Below are positions 7,300 through 16,068 of a stretch of DNA of 64,000 bases, piece after piece. Source of the stretch: Apibacter sp. B3706 (GTDB taxonomy: Bacteria; Bacteroidota; Bacteroidia; Flavobacteriales; Weeksellaceae); the NCBI RefSeq assembly GCF_011082725.1, contig NZ_CP049715.1:558001-622000 (forward strand), in the 5' to 3' direction. The first letter of the stretch is position 1, and each line of letters begins with the position of its first letter. The notes below the pieces were generated by a model. It did not search any database and had not been told where the DNA came from. It saw nothing but the letters and a program-made list of their open reading frames with translations. The position numbers and the translations under genes are program-made.

Positions 7300-9084
7300 A
7301 TGAAAAAAAATCTACTTTTTATTTTATTGTCTTGTATTATAACTGCGCCACTGTTGGCAACAGATAATATTTCTAAACAAGAAAATTACTTGAGAGAACA
7401 TTTTGTATCATCCACCACCACCAACTATGATGCGATGGATGTATATGGAATATTAAATTTTTTTATGCAATATTCGGAAAGTGAAAAAAAATGGAATTAT
7501 GAACTGGCGGGGTTAACCTGGGAAGAAATGGCTAAGGCTATTAATGGTAATCCGGAGGTTATTTTTACCAAATTATCCGGAAAATTTGGTTGGAAAAATA
7601 TCAATAGTTTAAAAGTTTTAACTCAATTAAATTTAAACTACAAAAATTATAATGGAGTTTTCAATGGCAATTATTTTAAGAACTTAGAAACATTATATTG
7701 TACTGGCAATCGATTAACGACTATAGATGTAACTAAAAATGTTAATTTGAAGGGTTTATATTGTAATTCGAATCAATTAAAAATCTTAGATCTATCCAAA
7801 AATCTTAATTTAATTTATTTAAATTGTTCTTCCAATCAGTTAACAACCTTGGATATATCTAAAAACGTTAATTTGAAAGAATTATATAGTTATTCCAATA
7901 AGCTAAAGTCCTTGGATGTATCTAAAAATGTTAATTTAATGCTTTTAAATATTTATTCAAATCAACTAACCGCCTTGGATGTATCTAAAAATGTTAATTT
8001 ATTTGTTTTAAAGTGTTTTTCGAATCAATTAACAACCTTGGATATCTCTAAAAATGTAAATTTGTATAGTTTAAATTGTAATTTCAATCAATTAACAACC
8101 TTAGATGTATCTAAAAATAGTAAACTAACTTTTTTAGATTGTTATTCCAATAAGCTAAAAGCTTTAGATGTATCTAAAAATGTTAACTTGACAGAATTAT
8201 ATTGTTATTCCAATCAATTAACCACCTTGGAAGTATCTAAAAATGTTAATTTAAAAATTTTAAATTGTAATTTGAATCAATTAACAACCTTAGATGTCTC
8301 TAAAAATCCTAATTTAACAACATTAAATTGTTATTCGAATCAATTAACAAATTTAGATGTCTCTAAAAATGTGAATTTAATATATTTATATTTTAGTGAT
8401 AATAAGATAGCTCAATTGCTTATTCCGAAAGTTCATAAAATAAGTGAATTAACTGGTGATCATAACAATCTAAAGCTATCCACTTTAAAAGGGAATTTTC
8501 TTACAATTAAATCTTTAAAATTAAGCCCGCAAGCAACGCTTCAAGGTGGGGCTAAAGGTATTTTTGAAGTGTTGGATATATCATCAGAATATACTATTGA
8601 TGGAAAATATACTACTTATACCTGGTATGATAAAACAACTCAACAAGAAGTCGGCGCCTATGCACTAAAAGGTAAATTTTATGCCGGTCCGGAAAATGCA
8701 GGCAAAACTTTGATCTGTAAGATGAAAAATGAATTATTTCCAAACTTTGTTTTAGAATATGAAGTAAAGATAAAAAATACCGTATCTTTTGCATCAAGAA
8801 ATATAAAAGAAAACATACCGGAAGGTTTTGTATGGGTAGATACTCAAAAAAATGAAACAGAATCAATACAATTATTTCCTAATCCGGTAATAGATATATT
8901 AAAAATAAATACTACAGCAAAGGTAACATCAGCAAGTGTTTACAATTATGCAGGAAAAGAAGTTAAAAGATATCTAAGGATAATAAATAATGAATTGGAT
9001 TTACAAGATTTATCTGCGGGAATTTATATTGTAAATCTTACAACCGATCAGGGAATACTTTCTAAGAAAATCATAAAAAAATAA
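7300..9084 (+). CDS. Secreted leucine-rich-repeat protein with T9SS sorting domain
   Basis: The 594-residue protein begins with a signal peptide (MKKNLLFILLSCIITAPLLA). A unique region of about 105 residues follows. Around 11 leucine-rich repeats of 21 residues lie near residues 128-368, each like LDVSKNVNLxxLxCxxNQLTT. An Ig-like segment precedes a C-terminal type IX secretion domain at residues 521-594, which opens ESIQLFPNP and ends GILSKKIIKK. By family knowledge such tails direct export across the outer membrane and attachment to the cell surface or release. The repeats suggest a binding or adhesion role; the partner is unknown. A close paralogue follows in tandem. Confidence 0.9.
   Translation: MKKNLLFILLSCIITAPLLATDNISKQENYLREHFVSSTTTNYDAMDVYGILNFFMQYSESEKKWNYELAGLTWEEMAKAINGNPEVIFTKLSGKFGWKNINSLKVLTQLNLNYKNYNGVFNGNYFKNLETLYCTGNRLTTIDVTKNVNLKGLYCNSNQLKILDLSKNLNLIYLNCSSNQLTTLDISKNVNLKELYSYSNKLKSLDVSKNVNLMLLNIYSNQLTALDVSKNVNLFVLKCFSNQLTTLDISKNVNLYSLNCNFNQLTTLDVSKNSKLTFLDCYSNKLKALDVSKNVNLTELYCYSNQLTTLEVSKNVNLKILNCNLNQLTTLDVSKNPNLTTLNCYSNQLTNLDVSKNVNLIYLYFSDNKIAQLLIPKVHKISELTGDHNNLKLSTLKGNFLTIKSLKLSPQATLQGGAKGIFEVLDISSEYTIDGKYTTYTWYDKTTQQEVGAYALKGKFYAGPENAGKTLICKMKNELFPNFVLEYEVKIKNTVSFASRNIKENIPEGFVWVDTQKNETESIQLFPNPVIDILKINTTAKVTSASVYNYAGKEVKRYLRIINNELDLQDLSAGIYIVNLTTDQGILSKKIIKK
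7681..8403 (+). repeat. 63-bp tandem repeats encoding LRR units (first gene)
   Basis: About eleven in-frame 63-base units encode the 21-residue leucine-rich repeat. The part encoding LDVSKNVNL is the best conserved at DNA level. Such repeats can gain or lose units by recombination. Confidence 0.85.
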
Positions 9085-9103
9085 TTTAAAAATTAAAAGA
9101 GTG

Positions 9104-9132
9104 AAAACCTGCTATACAGCAGGTTTTTTTTA
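9104..9132 (+). terminator. Terminator after the first LRR gene
   Basis: Stem AACCTGCT / AGCAGGTT with loop ATAC, followed by a run of T residues. Nearly the same hairpin follows the second LRR gene. Confidence 0.9.
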
Positions 9133-9182
9133 TTGAAAATAAATTATAGAATAAAAATTAAAATATTTATTTTCAAACAAGG

Positions 9183-9215
9183 TTAAAATAAAAATAAATA
9201 TATTATATTAGCATA
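9183..9215 (+). promoter_or_regulatory. Conserved promoter block of the second LRR gene
   Basis: This block repeats the GTTAAAATAAAAATAAATAT block of the first LRR gene, followed by TATATTAG at 9204-9211. It supports separate, similarly controlled transcription of each paralogue. Confidence 0.5.
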
Positions 9216-9240
9216 CATAAATAATAAATAAAAAAATGTT

Positions 9241-10962
9241 ATGAAAAAAAATCTACTTTTTATTTTATTGTGGTGTTTTATAACCACACCAATGTTGGCA
9301 ACAGTTGATATTTCTAAACAAGAAAATTACTTGAGAGAACATTTTGTAATATCCACAACCACCAATTACGACGCGATGGATGTATATGGAATATTGAATT
9401 TTTTTATGCAATATTCGGAAAATAAACAAAAATGGAATTATGAACTGGCGGGATTAACCTGGGAAGAAATGGCTAAGGCTATTAATGGTAATCCGGAGGT
9501 TATTTTTACAAAATTATCCGGAGTATTTACATGGAAAACTAGTAATAATTTTAAAGTTTTAACTAAATTAAATATAGGCGCCAAATTCTTTAATGGAGTT
9601 TTTGATGGAAGATATTTTAAGAATTTAGAATATTTAGATTGTGATGGGGATTACTTAACATCCTTGGATGTATCTAAAAATGTTAATCTAACAGAATTAT
9701 ATTGTGATGGAAATCAATTAAAAACTTTGGATGTATCTAAAAATGTTAATCTAATAAATTTAAATTGTAGTTTTAATCCGTTAACATTCTTGGATATATC
9801 TAAAAATGTTAATTTGAAACAATTAAAATGTTATTACAATAAGCTTAAAGCTTTGGATGTATCTAAAAATATTAATTTAACATATTTAAATTGTTATATG
9901 AATCAATTAACAACTATAGATGTGTCTAAAAATGTTAATTTAACATATTTAGGTTGTTTTTATAATCAATTAACTACTTTGGATGTATCAAAAAATGTTA
10001 ATTTAAATGATTTATTTTGTTATTCAAATCAATTAACAACCTTGGATGTATCAAAAAATGTTAATTTAAAAAATTTACGTTGTTTTGAAAATCAATTAAC
10101 AGTCTTGGATGTATCAAAAAATGTTAATTTGAAAGAATTAATTTGTGATAGAAATCAATTAAAATCTTTAGATGTAACAAAAAATGTTAATTTAGATGCT
10201 TTATATTGTGAATCTAATCAATTAACAAATTTAGATGTCTCTAAAAATTTTAATTTAAAATACTTTTATTTTAATAACAATAAGATAGCTCAATTGCTAG
10301 TTCCAAAAGTTCATAAGATAAGTAGCTTAAAAGGAATTAATAACAATTTAAAGTTATCCACTTTAAAAGGTAATTTTCTTACAATTAATAACTTAAAATT
10401 AAGCCCGCAAGCAACGCTTCAAGGAGGAGCTAAAGGTATTTTTGAATTGATAGATTTATCTTCAGAATTTAGTATTGATGGAAAATATACCACCTATACC
10501 TGGTATGATAAAACAACTCAACAAGAAGTCGGCACGTATGCGCTAAAAGGTAAATTTTATGCCGGCCCGGAAAATGCAGGCAAAACTTTGATTTGTAAAA
10601 TGAAAAATGAATTAATTCCAAATTTTGTTTTAGAATATGAAGTAAAGATAAAAAATACCGTATCATTTGCTTCAAAAAATATAAATGAAAATATACCGGA
10701 AGGATTTGTGTGGGTAGGTCCTCAAAAAAATGAAACAGAATCGATACAACTATTTCCTAATCCGGTAATAGATATATTAAAAATAAATACTACAGCAAAT
10801 GTAACATCGGCAAGTGTTTACAATTATGCAGGAAAAGAAATTAAAAAATATCTAAGGGTAATAAATAACGAATTGGATTTACAAGATTTACCTGCGGGAA
10901 TTTATATCGTAAACCTTACAACCGATCAGGGAATTCTTTCTAAGAAAATTATTAAAAAATAA
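9241..10962 (+). CDS. Secreted leucine-rich-repeat protein with T9SS sorting domain (paralogue)
   Basis: The 573-residue tandem paralogue of the protein at 7300 has the same order: signal peptide, unique N-terminal region, about ten 21-residue leucine-rich repeats near residues 128-347, Ig-like segment and T9SS C-terminal domain (ESIQLFPNP to KKIIKK). It is exactly 21 residues shorter than its neighbour, which is one repeat. The signal peptide and C-terminal 200 residues are nearly identical between the two, while the variable positions inside the repeats differ. This suggests that the exposed faces have diverged. Surface display and binding are inferred; the ligand is unknown. It has its own conserved promoter block and terminator. 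Confidence 0.9.
   Translation: MKKNLLFILLWCFITTPMLATVDISKQENYLREHFVISTTTNYDAMDVYGILNFFMQYSENKQKWNYELAGLTWEEMAKAINGNPEVIFTKLSGVFTWKTSNNFKVLTKLNIGAKFFNGVFDGRYFKNLEYLDCDGDYLTSLDVSKNVNLTELYCDGNQLKTLDVSKNVNLINLNCSFNPLTFLDISKNVNLKQLKCYYNKLKALDVSKNINLTYLNCYMNQLTTIDVSKNVNLTYLGCFYNQLTTLDVSKNVNLNDLFCYSNQLTTLDVSKNVNLKNLRCFENQLTVLDVSKNVNLKELICDRNQLKSLDVTKNVNLDALYCESNQLTNLDVSKNFNLKYFYFNNNKIAQLLVPKVHKISSLKGINNNLKLSTLKGNFLTINNLKLSPQATLQGGAKGIFELIDLSSEFSIDGKYTTYTWYDKTTQQEVGTYALKGKFYAGPENAGKTLICKMKNELIPNFVLEYEVKIKNTVSFASKNINENIPEGFVWVGPQKNETESIQLFPNPVIDILKINTTANVTSASVYNYAGKEIKKYLRVINNELDLQDLPAGIYIVNLTTDQGILSKKIIKK
9622..10281 (+). repeat. 63-bp tandem repeats encoding LRR units (second gene)
   Basis: About ten in-frame 63-base units, one fewer than in the upstream paralogue. 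The codons for SKNVNL are nearly constant and the xxLxCxxN portion varies. Confidence 0.85.
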
Positions 10963-10981
10963 TTTAAAATTTAAAAAAGTG

Positions 10982-11009
10982 AAAACCTGCTTTTTAGCAG
11001 GTTTTTTTA
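10982..11009 (+). terminator. Terminator after the second LRR gene
   Basis: Stem AACCTGCT / AGCAGGTT with a TTTT loop and a seven-T tail. It copies the terminator of the first LRR gene, so the duplication included the 3' flank. Confidence 0.9.
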
Positions 11010-11099
11010 TATAAATTAAATTTAACAAATTAGTAAGATTTTTAAAAGTATTTTTTAATATATCTAATATTTTTAACAAATCTTATCGATAATTATCAA

Positions 11100-12008
11100 T
11101 TAGAATTTACCGTTTTTATTTTTATGCTCAGCATTCGCAGGTATGGTTTCCACAATATCCCAATGTTCAGCAATTTTACCATTTTCAATTCTGAATAAAT
11201 CATAGAAAGAAGTGGGTTTATTGGCCATTATGCCTTCAGAAACTACTAATACAAAATTTCCTTCTCCTAAGATTTTATGAATTTGAGTATATTTGAAAGT
11301 AAGTCCCATTTTATTCAATTTCTCTAAGCCGGCTTTTAATCCGTCTAACCCGTCACCAATGAGTGGGTGGTGTTGAATGTAATTATTTCCGTTAAAATAA
11401 TTTTCCAAGTTGGAAGGATTTTTACCCATCAATACATCCGTAACAAAACCTTCGGCTACTGCTTTGTTTGCTTTCAATCCGGTCTCATCGGTTTTTTTGA
11501 TAGTAGTATCCCCATCTGTTAACGTATGTCCACTTGGATTCTTCGGTTGTTCAGCTTGTAAATTATCCCAATGTTCTACAATTAATCCGTTTTCAAAACG
11601 GAAGATATCAAATCCAACAGTTGGAGTTTTATACCCATACTCCGTTTGGGCAACAACATAATCCCCGTCACTTAACATACGTACAATGTTAACACTCGGT
11701 TTAGAAGCTGATAAACTTTTCACAAGGGTCTTAAAACCTTCAACGCCGTCAGCTGCTCCCAAATTGTGTTGAATATACTTATTTGGGTTAATGTATTTTA
11801 ACGGTGCTTCATTTCCTGTGCTAAATGAAGAAAGTAACTCCCTAACTTTTTCTTTATTAGAGGGTTCTTCGTTTTCCGCGGTAAGATCTTCTACCTTTTC
11901 AGTGATCGTTTGATCCGTAGCTTCAACAGGTTCTTTTTTAGTTTGGTTGCAAGAAACTGCCAACAAAGCTATTCCGACTACCGCTGCTAGATAACTTATT
12001 TTTTTCAT
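11100..12008 (-). CDS. Lipoprotein with two SnoaL/NTF2-like domains
   Basis: A 302-residue lipoprotein: the signal MKKISYLAAVVGIALLAVSC has its cysteine at residue 20. An acidic linker precedes two tandem SnoaL-like domains. Each repeats the same sequence signs: YIQHNLGAADGVEGF and YIQHHPLIGDGLDGL, then DIFRFENGLIVEHWD and DLFRIENGKIAEHWD. Such domains form small barrels that in some members carry out cyclase or hydrolase chemistry. With no known catalytic set here, the activity is open. The AraC gene lies upstream on the same strand, 178 bases away, and is a plausible regulator. Confidence 0.85.
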   Translation of the reverse strand: MKKISYLAAVVGIALLAVSCNQTKKEPVEATDQTITEKVEDLTAENEEPSNKEKVRELLSSFSTGNEAPLKYINPNKYIQHNLGAADGVEGFKTLVKSLSASKPSVNIVRMLSDGDYVVAQTEYGYKTPTVGFDIFRFENGLIVEHWDNLQAEQPKNPSGHTLTDGDTTIKKTDETGLKANKAVAEGFVTDVLMGKNPSNLENYFNGNNYIQHHPLIGDGLDGLKAGLEKLNKMGLTFKYTQIHKILGEGNFVLVVSEGIMANKPTSFYDLFRIENGKIAEHWDIVETIPANAEHKNKNGKF

Positions 12009-12186
12009 ATTATTAAAAATTTATTATTTATTATTCATCAATTCACTTATAGGTATTTTTAATTTATTATGTTTATAAAAACAGGCGTATTCAGTGTTTT
12101 TCAACTGTTGTAAGAATTTTATTCGTGTAAAGGTAAGTGTGGATTTTATGAGTGTAATGATAAAAAGTATGCCAAAGCTGATAAAT

Positions 12187-13029
12187 TTAGGACAGGTGTT
12201 GCTTTTTAAAATCGATAGGGCTAATACCTACCCACTTTCTAAAAAATTTGCTGAAATTGGTGGGTTCGTCAAATCCCAGTTCAAATGAAATTTCCTTTAT
12301 ATTGAGTTCACTGTAAACCAAAAGTCTTTTTGCTTCTAATAAAATTCGTTCATCAATATATTCTTTGGGACTTTTACCGACAGTGTTTTTAAGAGCTTTT
12401 GATAAAACTTTGGGCGATATACCCAAACTGGAGACATAATCGTTTACTTTTCTCAGGATCTTGTAATTTTTTTCTACTGCGAGTGAAAACTCTAAAGTAA
12501 CAGAATAACACGAAGAATAAAGAATATTTAACGAATGACTAGTAATTTTTTTTGAATAAATAAGAAAACTACTCAGTAAATGATGTAAAATATCGGGAAT
12601 ATAAGGATCTTGTTCAGGAGAATAGATTTTTTTCATCAATTCCCAAATGGAATCTAAATATTCATGCGTTTCAATAGGAATATTTTTTGTGAAAGGGTTG
12701 AAAAGCTCTGATTGCTTAATCAAGCGCCTTTCGTATTTATTACGAATATAAAAATCATCGGTAAACAAAATAATTTCACCCGTATAGGTAGATTCCACAT
12801 CAAAAGATAAAACTTGATCTTTGCCGATAAATAAAATTTGTCCTTCCCTGAGTTCAATCGGACTAAAATCTACTTTTTGAATTGTTTTACCGCTTGTAAT
12901 CCGTATAATTTGATAAAAATTTGTTCTATGTGGCTTACTGGTTATAGAACATGCCCTTTGATTCATCTGAGTCAAATTTTTTATTTCAAAACCAAAAGGT
13001 AAAAGTTCATTAAAGGTGTAAGATTTCAA
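12187..13029 (-). CDS. AraC family transcriptional regulator
   Basis: A 280-residue regulator. The N-terminal half is a cupin-like sensing domain (HRTNFYQIIRITSGKTIQ near residue 34). The C-terminal 90 residues form the two AraC helix-turn-helix units: LGISPKVLSKALKNTVGKSP and then IKEISFELGFDEPTNFSKFF. The length is normal for the family. It is encoded upstream of the SnoaL lipoprotein and downstream of an acyltransferase on the same strand. The inducer is unknown. The start at 13029 gives MKSYTFNELLPFGF and lies 125 bases from the acyltransferase stop, enough for its own promoter. Confidence 0.9.
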   Translation of the reverse strand: MKSYTFNELLPFGFEIKNLTQMNQRACSITSKPHRTNFYQIIRITSGKTIQKVDFSPIELREGQILFIGKDQVLSFDVESTYTGEIILFTDDFYIRNKYERRLIKQSELFNPFTKNIPIETHEYLDSIWELMKKIYSPEQDPYIPDILHHLLSSFLIYSKKITSHSLNILYSSCYSVTLEFSLAVEKNYKILRKVNDYVSSLGISPKVLSKALKNTVGKSPKEYIDERILLEAKRLLVYSELNIKEISFELGFDEPTNFSKFFRKWVGISPIDFKKQHLS

Positions 13030-13154
13030 AAGAAAATTTTATACAAAGATAAAAAAATCGAAGTCATATAAACAACGCATTATTTTATACACATTTTTAT
13101 GATACTGTTTATGCTTTTGCATAAAAAATATCTCTGTTTCGAAAAACTAATTGA

Positions 13155-14294
13155 TTATTTTTTATAATTTAAAAATCGTTTACGTAACCATTCTCGAATC
13201 GGCATATCATAAAATTTCATGGACAAATAAGCAACAATGATGGAAATTAAAACTACCAGCAATCCATATTGCCATGATTGCTCCAATGAAAGTTGATGAT
13301 TGGCAATGTAAGCCATATAAATATTAATAAAGGGAAAATGGGTAATATAAATAGGGTAGGAGATGTCTCCCAAAAATTTACATACTGTCATGGCTTTCGG
13401 ATCCTTTATTTTTCCTCCTGCGCCCAGCCATATAATCAGAGGAAAGAAAATCATTAAACATATACACTCATACCAGCGATTCCATAGGTTATTTTCACCG
13501 CCTAAATGAGGTACGGATAAAAGTATGATCAACAAAAGAGAAGTTATTAAAAATGCATGATTAATAAAACGAAGTTTTCCAATTCTGGCTAACAATAATC
13601 CGGCTAAAAAAGGAAAAGCCAAACGAGTAAAACCGATTCTTAACTGAATAGGGTCATCAATAGACCATCCCCCGATGATGTCACCTATAGGATTTGTAAA
13701 CGCATATTGAATCGTAACTCCGGCAGCAACAAGTACCAAAATAGAAAGCATTAATTTGCTGATTCTTCGTAAAATAAGGGCATAAATGATATTGGCTATA
13801 TATTCAAGAAATAGAGACCAGGCAGGGCCATTCAGAGGATACATTTCATTCCAACCGCGAATGTCTAAGCCTTTTCCTACAGGAATTAAAAACATGCCGA
13901 TAATCATCAATAGAACTAATTTCAAAAGAGAAACATCAGAAGTAGCTTTCCATCCCAATGAAGGAGCATCCTGGAAATAATATAATAAAGCCCCTAAAAG
14001 CATCCCGGCAATAATCATAGGATGAAGTCGAATGATACGGCGTTTAAAAAAATCTTTTAAAGTCATGCTTCCCCACCGATCATCGTATGCATATCCCAAG
14101 ACAAATCCGGATAACATAAAGAAAAAATCTACAGCCAAGTATCCATGATTTATAATTTGTAAGCTATGATCACCGCCCGTATAAATTTCAAGAACATGGA
14201 ATAAAACCACCATAATAGCAGCAACTCCTCGTAAACCGTCAAGAATTACATAATGTGGCTTGGAAGCTTTTAAATCCGTTATATTTTTCATCAT
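13155..14294 (-). CDS. Membrane acyltransferase (acyltransferase 3 family, OafA/YrhL-like)
   Basis: The 379-residue integral membrane protein opens with the family motif YVILDGLRGVAAIMVVLFHV near residues 15-34, which includes the R and H used by these O-acyltransferases. FFMLSGFVLGYAYDDRW follows near residue 57. About ten hydrophobic segments span the rest. Members move acyl groups, often acetyl, onto sugars of surface polysaccharides or peptidoglycan across the inner membrane. The substrate here is unknown. The first two codons are both ATG, so the start may be 14294 or 14291. It is divergent from an AraC regulator gene at 14415. Confidence 0.9.
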   Translation of the reverse strand: MMKNITDLKASKPHYVILDGLRGVAAIMVVLFHVLEIYTGGDHSLQIINHGYLAVDFFFMLSGFVLGYAYDDRWGSMTLKDFFKRRIIRLHPMIIAGMLLGALLYYFQDAPSLGWKATSDVSLLKLVLLMIIGMFLIPVGKGLDIRGWNEMYPLNGPAWSLFLEYIANIIYALILRRISKLMLSILVLVAAGVTIQYAFTNPIGDIIGGWSIDDPIQLRIGFTRLAFPFLAGLLLARIGKLRFINHAFLITSLLLIILLSVPHLGGENNLWNRWYECICLMIFFPLIIWLGAGGKIKDPKAMTVCKFLGDISYPIYITHFPFINIYMAYIANHQLSLEQSWQYGLLVVLISIIVAYLSMKFYDMPIREWLRKRFLNYKK

Positions 14295-14379
14295 TGGAAG
14301 ATATTGATTTCTTATTTGAATAACAAAAGTAAACTAATGATAAGTTGAACTATTGAAATATATTCTATTATTATTGTCT

Positions 14380-14387
14380 TATATTTG
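14380..14387 (+). promoter_or_regulatory. -7 promoter element of the AraC gene at 14415
   Basis: TATATTTG matches TAnnTTTG and lies 27 bases before the GTG start. No good -33 element is seen. Confidence 0.5.
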
Positions 14388-14414
14388 TATACAAATAATG
14401 CATAATATTAGTAA

Positions 14415-15281
14415 GTGTATAAAAACATCAAATACATTCACTTGCCAACATTTGAAAATCAATCTTTTCGATTTGATCATGTAAAAATATATTGGAATGA
14501 ACAGGTAACTTTCCATGAACAAAAAACTTGGGAATTATCCTACATAATAACCGGCAGTGGAACCAGAAAAATGGGGGATCGGCTCGAACCCTTTCAATGC
14601 AGCGAAATCGTTCTTATCCCCCCTCATATCCCTCATTGTTGGCTTTTTGAAGAATCCGATTATGATGCAGAAGGTAAGATTGAGAACATTACCCTTACAT
14701 TTTCTGATCGATTTCTTGATAATTGTAAATTAACTTTTAGCGAATTGCACCCATACATCCAAAAAATACAAAATTATAAACAAGCAATATCATTTATAGG
14801 AGCTCATCTGGCGAAACTTCAAAAAATTTTGAAACAGATGATTGATCAATCGGAGATTGAAAGGATTTCATCTTTCATTCAAATATTAACATTACTAGGT
14901 AATTCCGATCATAGGATTTTAGCAGGTAACCGAATAGAGGAAGATAAACAAATCCTTCGGTTGCAAAAAATACAGCTTTATATAATGAACAATTATCAAA
15001 ATACCATCACTTTAGAAAAAATGTCCCAATTAGTGAATATGAATAAATCGTCATTTTGTATTTTCTTTAAAAAGATGATGGGTAAATCTTTGATGACTTA
15101 CTTAAATGAATTTAGGGTAGAATCTTCCTGTCAAATGATTCAAAAAACCAATATGACCATTGCAGAAGTATGTTATTATTCAGGTTTCAAGGATGTGCCT
15201 TATTACAATAGAATTTTTAAGAAAATTAAAAATTGCACACCCAATGAATATCGAAAAAGATTTTTTCAAACGGGAAGATAA
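14415..15281 (+). CDS. AraC family transcriptional regulator (GTG start)
   Basis: A 288-residue AraC-type regulator. The cupin-like N-terminus carries LSYIITGSGTRKMGDRLEPF near residues 41-60. The C-terminal helix-turn-helix pair comprises TLEKMSQLVNMNKSSFCIFF and MTIAEVCYYSGFKDVPYYNR. The start is GTG at 14415: a stop codon stands directly before it in frame, and the next ATG would remove the sensing domain. A -7 promoter element 27 bases upstream supports this. It is divergent from the membrane acyltransferase gene, which may be its target. The inducer is unknown. Confidence 0.85.
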   Translation: MYKNIKYIHLPTFENQSFRFDHVKIYWNEQVTFHEQKTWELSYIITGSGTRKMGDRLEPFQCSEIVLIPPHIPHCWLFEESDYDAEGKIENITLTFSDRFLDNCKLTFSELHPYIQKIQNYKQAISFIGAHLAKLQKILKQMIDQSEIERISSFIQILTLLGNSDHRILAGNRIEEDKQILRLQKIQLYIMNNYQNTITLEKMSQLVNMNKSSFCIFFKKMMGKSLMTYLNEFRVESSCQMIQKTNMTIAEVCYYSGFKDVPYYNRIFKKIKNCTPNEYRKRFFQTGR

Positions 15282-15371
15282 GTAACTATCGAAAGATTAC
15301 ACTATAAAAAAATTGCTTATCTAAGTGTGGAAAAATTTAAAATTACCTTAGAGGTGAAATACTAATATTAG

Positions 15372-15379
15372 TATATTTG
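15372..15379 (+). promoter_or_regulatory. -7 promoter element of tRNA-Leu
   Basis: TATATTTG lies 26 bases before the tRNA, with a weak -33-like TTAG at 15348-15351, 20 bases upstream. Confidence 0.6.
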
Positions 15380-15405
15380 CAAAGCTAAAAATAAACAACT
15401 TTTAA

Positions 15406-15488
15406 ACTCACGTGGTGGAATTGGTAGACACGCCATCTTGAGGGGGTGGTGTCCATAGGATGTGCCGGTTCGAATCCGGTCGTGAGTA
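15406..15488 (+). tRNA. tRNA-Leu(GAG)
   Basis: An 83-base class II tRNA. The acceptor stem is ACTCACG / CGTGAGT with discriminator A. The anticodon stem CCATC/GGTGG holds the loop TTGAGGG, giving anticodon GAG. A variable arm TGTCCATAGGATGT and T arm GCCGGTTCGAATCCGGT follow. CCA is not encoded. Confidence 0.93.
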
Positions 15489-15655
15489 CTTTTCTTCTAA
15501 GTAATAAAATAAATTTTCCCTTTTTTTACAATAAATTGCTAAACTTTATTTTTAATATCCCCATCCATAGCATAGTTACAACAAATGTAAAAAAGTATTA
15601 AACTCAAATATTAAATTTTATTATAAATTTACGTGAATAAAAATTTGACTTGAAA

Positions 15656-16003
15656 ATGAACGAGGCCCAACTTTGGAGTAAAATTGAAGTATTTTTCAAA
15701 GAGAAGTTTGCACATGAGGATATTCCCGATTTAAATACGATGATATTTTTAATTGGTTTGCAAGAATTAGGATTAGGATATAAAAAGTATAAAAAAGACG
15801 AAAAAATGAACCTGATACATATAGCCGTATGCAGGTTATTGGAACCTTTCGGATATTATAAACTCGATGGATATGATCAAGATAACTGGCCGCATTATAA
15901 ATTAATTGAAAAGCTGCCCGATTTAAAGCCTAATGAGCAAACTTTGCTTATGAAAAAAGCGATCATCCAATATTTTATGGATGAAAAATTACTGGATATT
16001 TAA
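15656..16003 (+). CDS. Conserved hypothetical cytoplasmic protein
   Basis: A 115-residue soluble protein beginning MNEAQLWSKIEVFFKEKFAH from the ATG at 15656; a TTG two codons earlier is less likely. It has no signal peptide, membrane segment or metal motif. Central features are IGLQELGLGYKKYKKDEK and the aromatic stretch GYYKLDGYDQDNWPHYKLIE. It looks like an all-helical small protein conserved in flavobacteria, but I do not know its function. It stands alone after tRNA-Leu and converges with the OmpA-domain lipoprotein gene. Confidence 0.75.
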   Translation: MNEAQLWSKIEVFFKEKFAHEDIPDLNTMIFLIGLQELGLGYKKYKKDEKMNLIHIAVCRLLEPFGYYKLDGYDQDNWPHYKLIEKLPDLKPNEQTLLMKKAIIQYFMDEKLLDI

Positions 16004-16008
16004 AATAA

Positions 16009-16036
16009 AAAAGACAAACTTTCGTCTGTCTTTCTA
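16009..16036 (-). terminator. Terminator after the OmpA-domain gene
   Basis: A 9-base stem AAGACAAAC / GTCTGTCTT with one mismatch and a TTTC loop. Read on the minus strand it is followed by TTTTTTATTTT. It may work in both directions, since the gene on the plus strand ends just before it. Confidence 0.7.
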
Positions 16037-16068
16037 TTCAAAATTATATAAAGTATAAAATATATTAA

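Noticed and set aside
7681-10281. Regular 63-base repeats as a possible CRISPR array
   Set aside because: The units are in frame, encode leucine-rich repeats and have no unrelated spacers.
10888-11079. A 63-codon minus-strand frame over the end of the second LRR gene
   Set aside because: It overlaps a clear coding sequence and its terminator and is low-complexity Lys/Asn/Phe sequence.
12094-12288. A 64-codon plus-strand frame before and over the end of an AraC gene
   Set aside because: It overlaps the conserved end of the AraC protein and has no promoter or family-like sequence.
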